This document shows positions 13,065 to 23,796 of a stretch of DNA of 64,000 bases, piece after piece. This stretch comes from Alentia gelatinosa. Taxonomy: Eukaryota; Annelida; Polychaeta; Phyllodocida; Polynoidae. Where the stretch lies: NCBI GenBank assembly GCA_950022655.1, contig OX465589.1:28745970-28809969 (forward strand), read 5' to 3'. Each line of letters opens with the position of its first letter. The first letter of the stretch is position 1. Below the pieces are notes generated by a model that was given only the letters and a program-made list of their open reading frames with translations, did not search any database and had not been told where the DNA came from. The translations under genes were made by a program, and so were the position numbers.

Positions 13065-14924
13065 TTAGAAGTTCGAGAGATCTGGCGTGAACTTCCCCAG
13101 ATGATTTACCATGCCGATAAAACAGCGGAGTTCCGATACATCGGTAGAGGCACTCATCTCCTTGATCGCTGCGATTATGTTGGTGACCTGCTTCTGGTAG
13201 AACTCAGGTGCCGATGTGATCCCAAATGGTAGTCGGTTATAGGCAAACCTACCATGGGTAGTGATGAACGTGGTGAGGAGACGTGACTCCTCTTCCAATT
13301 CCACCTGATGATAGCCGCTATTAGCGTCAAGTTTGGAAAATATTTTGGCTTCACCAATTTGTCCGAGGACATAATCAACTGAGGGCAACACGTGCCTAGG
13401 TCGTTTTACGGCCTTGTTGAGTCTAGTGAGATCCACACACAATAGAACATCTCCATTCGACTTTGGAACCACCACGACTGGAGCACACCAGTCCGTCGGT
13501 TGGTTTACCGGAGTGATAACCCCCAGATCCTGTAGACGTTCGAGCTCCTTGCCTACCTTTTCGTGCATAGCGATAGACACTCGTCGAGGAGTCATAACCT
13601 CGTATGGCTCTGCATCATCTTTGAGTTGGATCTTGTAGGTCTTTTCGAGTTTTCCCAGGCCATTGAACAATGTTGGGTACTGCTCCTTGTACTGTGAGAC
13701 AGAACACGTGAACACTACGAGTCCAAGTGCTGTTGACGATCTGCAGCTGAGCAGATTAGATGCGTTTTCTATAACATAGATCCGCTCTGTGACTTTGTTC
13801 TTTCCGTGCTGGATTACACCCTTAAAGAACCCTAGAGCATAGAACTGGCCTTGTTTAGCACCTCGGAACACACAGTCGGAGGCCAGCAGTTTCTCCGAAC
13901 TGAACTTCTCCGCATAGAGTGTGCTATCGATGAGCGTTGCCTCTCCCCCGATATCTATGCGCATGAGAGTGGGGATACCGTTGATGATGACCATAGTGAC
14001 CTTCTTGGACACTGCCCCCTGAGGAGTGTCGACTGATCCGAGGAAGGTCTCGTGAGTCTGCAGTATCTCCGAGTGAATGTCGTTCTCAACGACCTCATTA
14101 ACTGATCTCCGTTTCTTACAAACCTTGATAAAATGCCCTTTTATTTGGCAATTGTGACATACAGAGTTTTTGGCTGGGCAACGATGCCGGTCATGCGGAC
14201 CACCACCGCAGAATGGGCATTTGCTTGACTGAGCTGATGTGGATGTCTTATTCTTCTGGAATGATCCTGACGAGCGAGTATCTGGACCTGTTTTCTTCTT
14301 ATAGTGATGCTTACTCAACGCGAGAGCAGCCGCCTCGCCGTTAGCTGTTCCACTAATCTCCGACGACTCTCTAAGTGCGGACTCATCACTCCGAGCCCGG
14401 TCGAGAAATTCTGTCAGGTTTATCGCCCCACGAGTGTGCAAGGTTTTACGCCGGATGCCATCATTATGAGTACAATTGACAAGCTGGGCAATAATAAGAA
14501 GTTCCTCGATCTCTTCAACCTTTTTTTTCGTAAGAGCAAGCGAGTCCATGACATCCCGCACGCGATGGTAGAAATTATCCATAGTCTCGCCTTTTTCCTG
14601 CCTAGTGTGATACAGCTTGTGTAAGAGAGCGAACAAGGTTTTTCCAGGGGAAAAATACTTAGTCAGTGCCTCCTTAGCTAACTTAAAGCTTCTACCTGCA
14701 ACCCCATTATTGTCCAACTTTTTGAGAATTTTCCTAGTCGTACGAAGATAATAAAACAGTTTGTCAAATTTCTCCTCATCTTCATGGTCATTCGTGAAAG
14801 ATTGTAGTGCAAACATAGCTTCCAACCCTTCTAGCCAGTCTTCCCATTCCTGGGAAAGGTCTGCTGATTTTTCATCGAAAATTGGGTAATATGGAATTTC
14901 CCCAGAAGCCTTTTGATCCCCCAT
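13065..14924 (-). pseudogene. gag-pol: gypsy gag-protease-RT (internally deleted)
   Basis: 619 codons starting MGDQKASGEIPYYPIFDEKS. Gag is about residues 1-230. Two zinc-knuckle-like motifs lie at 236-269, the second a standard CX2CX4HX4C. A protease-like segment near 322-333 reads DIGGEATLID, so the usual DTGA/DSGA core is altered. RT starts near 455, with the first catalytic Asp in KLDANSGYHQ (about 532) and LPFGITSAPEFYQ near 565. It then jumps straight to the RT connection (about 583-619), skipping the region that holds the YxDD box; I infer an in-frame deletion of roughly 100 codons. The frame ends near 13,065 by a frameshift into the RNase H frame. Confidence 0.9.
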
Positions 14925-15210
14925 GTTGAACTACTAGTTTGAGTTTGAGTCAAAATTTCAGAGAGTGACACTTCAAACTTTTGAAAACTGTGGTACTTTT
15001 GAGTAAAGCATATGTAGAGTCAATGAGTCCTACATTATAGTTCATATGACAACAATACTGAGTAGTTTTCACTAAACACACACACACTGGTAATACTGGT
15101 GGGTTCACAACTTGACCTAGTTGAGTGACTGACAGTGACAATTTTAAAACATCAGTTTGAGTTGAGTTTCACTTAGCTGCACTTGTCATCAATGTCCACT
15201 TGTCTAGTTG

Positions 15211-15227
15211 CCCACTTGCTGCCACCA
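15211..15227 (-). other. Primer-binding site, tRNA-Leu-like
   Basis: On the minus strand TGGTGGCAGCAAGTGGG starts immediately after the 5' LTR. The first ten bases complement the 3' end (GCTGCCACCA) known for animal tRNA-Leu(AAG/UAG). This is the minus-strand cDNA primer site. Confidence 0.75.
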
Positions 15228-15437
15228 TGAAGGATTATGGAACACCAGTTGTATGTTTAGTACTTGTATTGAACTAATATCATGCTTTAAAGTACACAGT
15301 GAGTTGAGGATTCATGAGGTTCCCGCGAACCTCTATAGATCATGTTAGATGCAAGATTCACAAAAACTGTACGGTTATATTGATATAACCGCGGTAAGCG
15401 CATGAGCGCGATCTCTACAAGATGAACTTATTCTACA
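15228..15437 (-). repeat. 5' LTR of the gypsy element
   Basis: 210 bp, no difference seen from 10682-10891. It is followed in plus orientation by CTTCGGGG, which does not repeat the sequence left of 10682. Confidence 0.95.
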
Positions 15438-15498
15438 CTTCGGGGCACCAACTAGCGCGGGAAGAGATACTGGTCTCTTCAACGTTGAAAGGTGCTAC

Positions 15499-15527
15499 AG
15501 GCTCATTCTCATAGAATCAGTGCAACT
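15499..15527 (+). repeat. Left arm of a 29-bp inverted repeat
   Basis: AGGCTCATTCTCATAGAATC and the nine following bases match the reverse complement of 26377-26405 at 27 of 29 positions. The two arms face each other around the satellite DNA and the Ngaro element, so they may be terminal repeats of an older element. Confidence 0.6.
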
Positions 15528-15539
15528 GGGTATAAGGGG

Positions 15540-18137
15540 GGCAAAAATAAAAATCGTGGAGCACTGTAAAAATAATTATGTGGTTTTAGTGTCTGTAGCA
15601 TGGGTCAACTTTCCCTGAAATATTATATATATATACGTTAAATATGAAAACTGTGCCTACCAGGCCTTACAGAACTTTGGTGCACTGAAATATGAACGTG
15701 CAGCGTGGATTTTTACCCCAAATAAAGAAAATAAGCCAAAAAAACATATTCTTAAAAACCTTTTTTTACTCTTATTTAGGAGAGTACAAATTTTTTCGTT
15801 TGCTGTAGTTCTTACCAAATAAATAATTAAATAACGTGAAGTAAACATAATATTGGTGTACCATCTGTACTTTCAATTTACTAAATTATCAATAGTGTAA
15901 AAAATTCCCATATATCCATAAAAGCTTAATAATCAGACTAACCCAAATATCCACGCTGCATGTTTTTTATATCAGCCTAACTCAGTAGTTACTTAAATGT
16001 ACTTACTAATTTTTAGGGAATTTCTTTTTTAATTTTCAAATTATATTTGTACCTATATAAAGTTTTTCTTTGCAAATAATTTGGCACTATTCTCCTGGCA
16101 GCCCTTAGTAGCGTTTTTTATCATAAATAACCATATAATTTATCCACGTTGCACGTTTTCATTCACTAAATTCTTTTTTTTTTATTATTAAAAAAAAAAA
16201 TAAAAATTTAACACACATTTAAGGGGGGTATAGGGGGGTGTCAGTTGAATATGCATTTTGTTATTTTGGCATATACCATAACTACAAAACCTCAATGATT
16301 ACAGTATGGTGGTGGGGCAGTGTGGTTTATATTTGGTATGGCAGAGGGGCAGTATGTTTGAGATCCAGTATGGTTGAGAGGCAAAATGGTTGAGGGGCAG
16401 TATGGTTGAGGGGCAGTGCGGTGGAGGCACAGTATGGTGGTGGGGCAGTGTGGTTATAGTTGGTATGGCAGAGGGGCAGTATGTTTGAGAGCCAGTATGG
16501 TTGAGGGGCAGAATGGTTGAGGGGCAGTATGGTTGAGGTGCAGTGCGGTGGAGGCACAGTATGGTGGTGGGGCTGTGTGGTTTATAGTTGGTATGGCAGA
16601 GGGGCAGTATGTTTGAGAGCCAGTATGGTTGAGGGGCAGAATGGTTGAGGGGCAGTATGGTTGAGGGGCAGTGCGGTGGAGGCACAGTATGGTGGTGGGG
16701 CAGTGTGGTTTATAGTTGGTATGGCAGAGGGGCAGTATGTTTGAGAGCCAGTATGGTTGAGGGGCAGAATGGTTGAGGGGCAGTATGGTTGAGGTGCAGT
16801 GCGGTGGTGGTACAGTATGGTGGTGGGGCAGTGTGGTTTATAGTTGGTATGGCAGAGGGGCAGTATGTTTGAGAGCCAGTATGGTAGAGGGGCAGAATGG
16901 TTGAGGGGCAGTATGGTTGAGGTGCAGTGCGGTGGTGGTACAGTATAGTGGTGGGGCAGTGTGGTGGTGGGGCAGTGTGGTTTATAGTATGGAAGAGTGG
17001 CTATATGGTTGAGGGGCAGTATGGTTTAGGGGCAGTGTGGTTGAGGGGCAGTATGGTTGAGGGGTAGAATGGTTGAGGGGCAGTGGCCTTTGATAACTTT
17101 GAAAGTTTCCGTAGTGTAGTTTGAGAGACTTAACAAATTTCATATGGTATTCTACACTTTTAGGCTGTGATTATTGTATATTGCACGCTGCACGTTTTCC
17201 AGCAAATAAGTAAGGTAATTTGTTCTTTTGTGTGTTCCTTAAATAATACCCTTTGGAAATAATATTAGATAGCCATTTTTTTTTAATCAAATATAGATAT
17301 ATTGATATAAAATATACACTTTACCTTGAAATAAATTGATAACATATATTAGGAATTGGAATTATAATATATAATGTGTAAGCAAGTCCACCTTGCACGT
17401 TTTGTCCACTACTGCACGCTAAGTATAATACTGTACAATTGGTAATAAATATTTAAGGTTACATGAGATTAGATTTTCTTTTTTTCTGGGAAAAATGTCT
17501 AAGATTTGTTAAGACATAAATGTGGTAAGATATAGTATACCATATAAAGCAATTCAACTTAGAAAAAATGAAAAAATATTTAGATAAAAGGTTTTACATG
17601 TATGATTTACTACTATATCCATGCTGCACGTTTATATGAAATAATGGAAATTAGAGAAAATAGGCTTTAATGTATCTAACAATTTTTTTTTTTTTTTAAT
17701 GAAAAAAAATGTGAAAACACATTAGAGTTTATAATATTATAGTTTGAATAGTTAAATATGGTAAATATTTGTGCAAATTGCAAATTTTGAGATTTTCTGT
17801 TTTTCAGGCAAAAAAGTACAAAAAACAGGGGTATAGGTGTCAAATATGTTTATGCCCCACAATTCTTGTATTTTTAACAAATTGAAATTTAAAAAAAAAA
17901 AAAATTCCACAGACCACCTTCATATATGATATAGATATAGTATACCATATAAAGCAATTCAACTTAGAAAAAATGAAAAAAAAATTTAGATAAAAGGTTT
18001 TACATGTATGATGTATTACTATATCCACGCTGCTCTGTAGAATTTTAATTTTTGATATTTTTTAATAGGATTTTAAAAATAAATATGTTCTGAATGCAAA
18101 ATTCTTTGGAAAAAATGAAGAAAACCATTTCCGGTAT
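15540..18137. repeat. AT-rich satellite with CCACGCTGCACGTTT motif
   Basis: A motif close to TATCCACGCTGCACGTTT recurs at about 15949, 16141, 17187, 17388, 17618 and 18021, with an inverted-like copy near 15693. Spacing is about 190-230 bp, or twice that. A segment of about 90 bp at 17528 recurs at 17932 (from ATATAGTATACCATATAAAG through GGTTTTACATGTATGAT). This is a degenerate satellite with a monomer near 200 bp. No ORF is credible. Confidence 0.65.
16305..17090. repeat. Minisatellite with 128-bp higher-order unit
   Basis: Units of about 14 bp (GGGGCAGTATGGTTGA and variants) are organised into a larger repeat. GGTATGGCAGAGG recurs at 16335, 16462, 16590, 16718 and 16846, giving steps of 127, 128, 128 and 128 bp. 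The long Pro/His-rich open frames across it are repeat artefacts. Confidence 0.92.
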
Positions 18138-18210
18138 ATACTCCGTGTCTCGGGTGCCAATAACAAGTCAACACTGTTTTGGGCAGTAGAGGCTTTGTTC
18201 TTATCCTCCA
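18138..18210 (-). repeat. Ngaro split direct repeat B2
   Basis: 73 bp starting ATACTCCGTGTCTCGGGTGC and ending TTATCCTCCA. It is a copy of B1 at 18410-18482 with a few substitutions. Confidence 0.88.
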
Positions 18211-18247
18211 ATTAATTTTATTAGTATTATATGAAACGAAAAAGAAA

Positions 18248-18409
18248 AGAAATTGGAAGTAGTGAGTCTGTATAGTCAGTCCGGTGTGTGTGCAAGGTGG
18301 TACTGCACTGAGGTGGATTGAGTAACCTCACACCAGGTGGGGCCTGGTGAGCAAGTGGCGTCCCCTGGTGTCATAGAGTATAGCCACATCACCTGCGGCA
18401 ATGCCAGCA
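18248..18409 (-). repeat. Ngaro split direct repeat A2
   Basis: 162 bp from AGAAATTGG to GCCAGCA. It matches A1 (25986-26147) with one difference seen (GCACTGAGG against GCACAGAGG). A 37-bp spacer separates it from B2. Confidence 0.9.
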
Positions 18410-18482
18410 ATACTCTGTGTCTCGGGTACCAATAACAGGTCAACACTGTCTTGGGCAGTAGAGGCTTTGTTCTTATCCTCCA
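18410..18482 (-). repeat. Ngaro split direct repeat B1
   Basis: 73 bp, directly abutting A2; the second copy is B2 at 18138-18210. Confidence 0.88.
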
Positions 18483-18507
18483 AGCCCAGAGACATAGACA
18501 GTGCTGG

Positions 18508-19256
18508 CTATGAGAAGGAGTTTAAGTGATCAGCTACTGCTATATCCTTGCGTAGACGAGTCTTGAGGTCTCCTGATAAATACAACAAGACTGAGAGAGA
18601 CCGCCAGTCTCCGAAATTTTTTATATCAGTGGGATACCTATTCTGTGTAAATAAGTAGCCCCGCCTCTCCGGAGGCTGTGGGACGTGAACCGACCAGACA
18701 AGCCTGCTCGATCTACTGAGTGTCTCAGGAAAGAGGAGAATTCCTGGTAGGATATTGCCGTTTTTAAATCCCTCGGGCGATGAAATGATGGATTCCCTGC
18801 GGCTGAAGGGAATCTGCGAAGAAGGCGTTTCAACCAGTGCACTGGACATAGAAGAGATCTGGGGGATGAATTCACTGGTACAACTACCTCCCTCTGGCGG
18901 TGCTGAATCGTTTTTGACGAACGTATGGTGAGACATAATCCGTATGACGTCATTGTAATATCCCTCCTGTTAATCGTATGAACTGATTCCGTATAATGGC
19001 CGACCCTTAGGAGGCATCGGAATGCCAGGAGTGTGGCGCACCAACAAATGAATTGTATATCACTAGTGAAGTCCAACTTCCTGTAAATGGCTACCAAGTC
19101 TTCTGGGTGTATGGGAGTAGCTTGAAGTGAATGGTCTCCCAGAAGTCGCTTTGCTCCTGCCATGGTACATTTCACTAGAAACGAGTCTTTTGCTACCATA
19201 GGGTAGCTGAAGTAATGATGGAGAGACCACAGTGAGCTTAGATAATTTGAGATACT
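18508..19256 (-). pseudogene. Ngaro tyrosine recombinase (frameshifted)
   Basis: The recombinase would catalyse integration by strand exchange. The main frame (start side near 19256, stop at 18621) reads SISNYLSSLWSLHHYF at its N side, then CLLRVGHYTE with the likely first catalytic Arg, and SHSLRRGGATYLHRIG with the HxxR pair. It stops at 18621-18623. The rest lies in another frame down to 18508 (TDIKNFGDWRSLSVLLYLSG), which holds a GDW motif and the likely nucleophile Tyr. One frameshift near 18625 therefore separates the catalytic Arg/His residues from the Tyr. The apparent N-terminal extension upstream of 19256 comes from the inserted MITE-like element. Confidence 0.85.
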
Positions 19257-19883
19257 GGGGGTCGTTTTATTTTCAACTCTCCTGGGGACTCTCCTCGCCC
19301 ACGAGGGATAGCTCCATTGAGGATAATTTTCAGGAGATCTCCTCAATCTTGTTCGATTTACCCTGTCCTTGGGAGGGAGAGAAATCCTTGGCCGAAGTCT
19401 CCTTTGAGAGAGCCCCAGGAGAAAATAAACCTGTAGGAGACTTTTGAGGAGACTTGAAAGAGAGGCTGTGTATACTGCAGGTGGTGGCACATAGTGGTAT
19501 TTTTGGGAACTAATTTCATCATTTATGAATGTATGTTAATCTAAGTAAATAGCAAAGTAATTCTCCATCTGAGACCTCCAGTTTTAATTAAAATCATAAT
19601 AAATATATTTCCGATAGTTCAAATGAATTAAATAGCTTTTATTTGTTATTTTGAATCACCCACGACACCCCTAGACGTGTCCCCAGCCAGGAGAGCTGCA
19701 GGACACTTTTCAGGAGCTCTCCTGGCCCCAGGATTGAAAATAAAACGATATTTCTGGAGACCTCCTAGAATCTGGCCCAAGACTCTCCTTCCCCGGGAGA
19801 CTTTGAAATATCGAACCCAAACTGTCCTGGGACCTCTCCCCGGGCGCCCCACGACTCCTCGGGCAGAAAATAAAACACCCCCC
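19257..19883. mobile_element. MITE-like insertion with GGGGGT(C)GTTTTATTTTC ends
   Basis: The left end GGGGGTCGTTTTATTTTC and the right end GAAAATAAAACACCCCC are inverted repeats differing by one base. The insert of about 627 bp separates the recombinase frame from upstream Ngaro sequence. Internal GGAGAGTC/CTCCTGGGG-type segments repeat in both orientations. No ORF and no clear target-site duplication were found. Confidence 0.6.
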
Positions 19884-20019
19884 TGGAGTACTTCAGAGTT
19901 TTGGTGAGATGAGTAATAAAATCGAACAGACAGTATCAACAAGGGGGAGTTGCGTGACTCAACGACTTGGAAACGTAACAAAAAGGCGTATTATGAACGA
20001 ATTAAGGTATGTAATAATA

Positions 20020-20169
20020 AGAAAACGTACTGACTGTGGCCAGAACTATGTCTTAGTTCTCGGTCACCTGTGGCTGACATTCGCCCCTCCGCCTGCGGCG
20101 TCGGGGCGAATGTCGGCCACAGGTGACCTCGAACTAAGACATAGTTCGGCCACAGTAAGGACGTTTTCT
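20020..20169. repeat. Near-perfect 150-nt hairpin
   Basis: The left arm (about 20020-20087) and right arm (20103-20169) pair with a 15-nt loop. The core from CTGTGGCC to TTCGCCCC is about 54 bp per arm, with roughly four differences. The right arm is continuous with the Ngaro RNase H frame and reads as its C-terminus. The structure may therefore be a foldback insertion or an inverted duplication formed by template switching. Confidence 0.85.
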
Positions 20170-20978
20170 CCTAATCCTGTATACTTATTATCAAAGATAC
20201 GGGAAAGAGAGTCTGCCACAATGTTATTTCCTGATGTGACATAATGTGGTTTAATAACTATGTTGTTAATACTACATAACCAGTACAATTCACGAAGCCA
20301 TTCCATGGCCGTATAATTCCTGCTCCTGCCTGTGGAAACCATTGATATCACCTGGGTGTTATCACAAAAATAGTCCCAAAACGAGTCTTTGAAGAACTCA
20401 AGCCATCTCTTAACACTAGAGATTAGCCCCCATAATTCTAGGATATTAATATTTGAGTCATCATACAGATCAAGAGAGGGGGGATTCTCCTGATGAAAAC
20501 ATAAACCATCTATATCGTGAGTCCAGCTACCATAGCAGTAATCAAAATTAGTAACACTCCCAAATCCTGAGAGGGAGGCATCTGAGAATATTATATGTCT
20601 CGAGGCATGTTGATCCACAATTTTTACATTCCCATTGAATACAGGTAAGAACGACAGCCACCATTGTAGGTCTTGATGCACCGTCGGCGTAATCTTGACA
20701 TGTCCTTTCTTCCTTCTATTAGACTTGAGTTTATTATAAATGCGTCTAGTAAATGTCCTGCCTCCTTTCACCACCATGGAGCAGTGCGACAAATAACCTG
20801 CAAGCTTCTCCAGTTTACTGTATTTAATAAACTTCTTATGGATAGTTGATTTCACCAGTACCAGGGTTTTATCAATTTTTTCCTGTGGGAGCTTGATACA
20901 CATTGCGTCAGAGTCTATAATTATGCCTAAATATTTGGTTGACATGCTTGGTGAAGTGACTTTCTTGGAGTTAATCAA
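20064..20978 (-). pseudogene. Ngaro RT C-terminus and RNase H
   Basis: 304 codons. It begins with the end of the RT palm/thumb (SKKVTSPSMSTKYLGIIIDS) and continues into a DIRS/Ngaro-type RNase H. Likely catalytic acidic residues are in HIIFSDASLSGFGS, NILELWG and YFCDNTQV, with NIVADSLSRI near the C-terminus. The N side is cut at about 20983 by the LINE insertion; the matching upstream half is at 22998-23651. The last 35 or so codons lie in one arm of the hairpin. RNase H would degrade the RNA strand during reverse transcription. Confidence 0.85.
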
Positions 20979-20983
20979 GAAAC

Positions 20984-22996
20984 AGTATTCTGCCAGTGCC
21001 AGGGAAAGTACTAGAGAAAATTGTCAATAGCAGATTAAGAGCTTACTTAGAAAATAACTTTAAATTAACAGATGCGCAACATGGCTTCAGAAAAAAAAGA
21101 TCCACTATAACCGCAATAACCAAATACCTTAGATATATTTACAACAACATTGACAATTCTAATAGCCTTTCATCAATATTCTTAGATTTAAAAAAAACCT
21201 TTGACACAGTCCCTCACAATTTACTACTACATGAAATTAATAAATTAGGTTTAGATAATAAAACGTGTAACTGGATAAATAGCTACTTGACCAATAGAAA
21301 ACAGAAAGTGCTTTTCAATAATCAAACCTCATCTACCTTACCAGTTAACTGTGGAGTGCCTCAAGGATCGGTGTTAGGACCGACTTTTTTCCTTATTTTC
21401 ATAAAGGATCTCGTTGAATGTTTAATACATAATATATGCCACTCAACGCTATATGCGGATGACACAGTCATTACAACCCGCTCAATCAAATGTTTGTCAG
21501 ATATCCTGCCCAAAATTGAGAGATGGTGTAAAGAGAATCTATTAACTTTAAATGAAACAAAGACAGTTTGGATGGTGCATTCAACCTGTCCAAGGCCCCC
21601 TACTGACACAATCAAACTTAATAATATTGAAATACACCAGGTTAAAATTGTCAAGTATCTAGGATTAATTATAGATAGACAATTAAAATTCAAAGAACAA
21701 AGGAAAGCCGTATTGAATAAGGTGTCCCATAAATTGTATTTATTTTCTAAAATAAGGAAATTCATTGACACATTCTCGGCATTACAGATTTATAAGATGA
21801 CAGTTCTGCCATACTTCGATTATTCTGACTTTATTTTTGACGACAATAAGCAGAACTCCATAGACGCGTCGCAGAAATTACAAAATAAATTCCTATGCTG
21901 TATTTATAAAGTGAAATTGGAACCGAACCCAATCATGAATACTAAACAACTGCATGAGAAAGCCAAATTAAAACTCCTGGTAGATAGACGAGATATACAC
22001 CTACTCTTCTACTCATACACCTTAAAATCAGATCAGTACTTAATAGACAACAGAGAAATACCGATGAGAAGAAAAACAGGGCTTCGGCTATTGCAACCAC
22101 CACTTAAAAACCCGGTCTTTAATAACTCGTTTTTCTATAAAGCAATAGAAGTTTGGAATAAACTACAGGAACTGTATACAACGATAGATGATTACAATAA
22201 ATTTAAGATCCTGGTTAAAAAATTCTACCCATCCTGCTATATAGACACTTGACTAGTTGAAGTGATGAAAAGTTTTGATTGTGTTGCAACGAAACTGGAG
22301 TACTCTGAATATGTGTAGTACAATTAAAACTAAGTGGATATCGTCTGTTATTCTGTCTGTCTGCTATGTATCCATGATGGAAACCTCTTACTATTATAGC
22401 TGTGACCTATGTTCGTCTTTGACTGGTTGCGACAAGGACTTAAGAAGTTGGACTGACAAATGAGTTGTCTATAAACTAACTGACCTGATTCCCCCATGAT
22501 ATCTGTACCTTCTGATACAAGATCTACTCTATGTGTAATCAATCTATTTGGCGGCAGCATATACCTCTTATTAGAATGTCCTGTTTGGAAATGTAACAAG
22601 TCGAGAAGTGGACCCATGTAAACTTACTTATTTCATGATAAGACCATCCCATTAAGGAGTAAAAACTCTACTAGGCCATTGCTCATCCTAAAAATGGTGA
22701 GATCAAGGAGAAGTTAACACAAAGTCTTGGAGTAGAGGTAGAAACTAGTCTACCATGTTGTATATTTATTCAACGCATTCCATCTCATCTCATTTATCCA
22801 CAGTAATGGGTTGTACACATTAACTGTTCTTGATGACACATACACAAGTATATCTAGCCTGTATCAATATTAATTATGTAATGAAAAGATTCCCTGACAT
22901 GTTAGAGGGACCAGGCGGCAGAACGGCATTAGCCGAGCCTGGAAGACATCAAAATGAAAGACCCTAATAAAATCTTACCAAAAAAAACAAAAAAAC
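20984..22996 (+). mobile_element. 5'-truncated LINE inserted in the Ngaro RT gene
   Basis: It opens in mid-RT (ILPVPGKVLEKIV) and ends with an AATAAA at about 22964 and an A-rich tail (22979-22996). It splits the Ngaro RT frame exactly between its left and right halves, so it inserted after the Ngaro. The 3' UTR after the ORF (22253-22978) is about 725 bp with nothing else recognised. I could not fix a target-site duplication. Confidence 0.85.
20987..22252 (+). pseudogene. LINE reverse transcriptase, N-truncated (Jockey/CR1-type group)
   Basis: About 421 codons of an uninterrupted RT and C-terminal region. Motifs from the VPGKVLEK start (numbering from V=1) are QHGFRKKRST (28-37), SIFLDLKKTFD (60-70; usual form DFxKAFD), GVPQGSVLGP (120-129), YADD (153-156) and KYLGLIID. 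The C-terminal LxxY.YFD and RRDIHLLF segments are typical of Jockey/CR1-like LINEs. The endonuclease and the start of RT are absent. The frame is otherwise clean, so the insertion is not very old. The exact clade is undetermined. Confidence 0.88.
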
Positions 22997-22997
22997 C

Positions 22998-23651
22998 AAG
23001 GGAAACCAAGAATTCAATCAAAGTTCTCTGTCGAGTTGCACAATCCTGGTAATCCGATCCTGTTACAAAAAAGTGATCTAAATAGTTGATGGCTTTGATA
23101 TTGTAAACAGAACACAAATGACGGACAATAAAGTTGCTTATAGAATTAAATATGTAGGGGGCTGATTTTATACCAAAACAAAGCATATTGTCCGTTAAAA
23201 ATACATCTTCATCCTTTACCCTCCAACGTAACCCCATGTAAGACCTGTGGGGAGGAAATATATGCACGGTGCGGTAAGCATTCGCTATGTCTACCACCGC
23301 TGAATAATCCTTTTTGCGGATTAATCTTTTTACATCGTCGATAGAGTTGAATGAAAATTTCAGAGCAGTTTCGACCATGTGATCATTGACCGAATTTTCC
23401 GGTCTAGAGCAGTCAGTTATCGGTCGAATACGGTCGTCCGATCGCCAAATGGCTCCTAGTGAATGAACGCAGTCTGGCTTGAAAGTTGAAATAGACAATT
23501 TACATTCGTTCAATTCTGACTCAATAATAGCATCCATTTTGTCTTTCGCCCTTGCTTCCAAGATTGACCGATAGTTCCCTTGATCATAATGAAGCTTTGT
23601 GTCATTATCCAAAATACAAAACCCACGACAGATACCTGTCAAGACAAACAT
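22998..23651 (-). pseudogene. Ngaro RT, N-terminal half with altered active site
   Basis: The frame reads through fingers and palm: ITDCSRPENSVNDH, VVDIANAYRTVHI (first catalytic Asp), MLCFGIKSAPYIFN, and the motif C box as INYLDHFFVTG. DIRS/Ngaro RTs normally have YLDD, so the second Asp has become His. The frame runs into the LINE tail near 22997; its continuation is at 20978. Upstream of 23651 the reading frame is interrupted by several stops before the next fragment. Confidence 0.85.
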
Positions 23652-23796
23652 GTCTTCATATGAGATTTGTTTTTTTTCAAAAGGGAGGCAAACCTACATG
23701 GTTTTAAACAAATTGGGACTGAGTCTAGAATCAGTTTACAGTGGCATTGACCTATTACACATTGGTCATAAATGGGAATGTGACAATTCTCATATA

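Larger units (their letters stand above)
10682..15437 (-). mobile_element. Ty3/gypsy LTR retrotransposon, Mag/Steamer-like, defective
   Basis: A 4,756-bp provirus on the minus strand. It has two 210-bp LTRs of the TG...CA form, a primer-binding site touching the 5' LTR, gag-protease-RT then RNase H-integrase, and a polypurine tract next to the 3' LTR. The order RT-RNase H-integrase defines Ty3/gypsy. The tRNA-Leu-like primer site and integrase sequence suggest the Mag lineage, which includes bivalve Steamer-like elements; that placement is inference. The copy is dead by at least three lesions: loss of the RT active-site box, a frameshift between the two ORFs, and an altered integrase catalytic residue. 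The 5-bp flanks (TCCGT and CTTCG) do not match, so there is no target-site duplication. Confidence 0.93.

Noticed and set aside
16299..16685. Long Pro/His-rich open frame
   Set aside because: It is the translation of the 14-bp/128-bp minisatellite and is open only because of the repeat.
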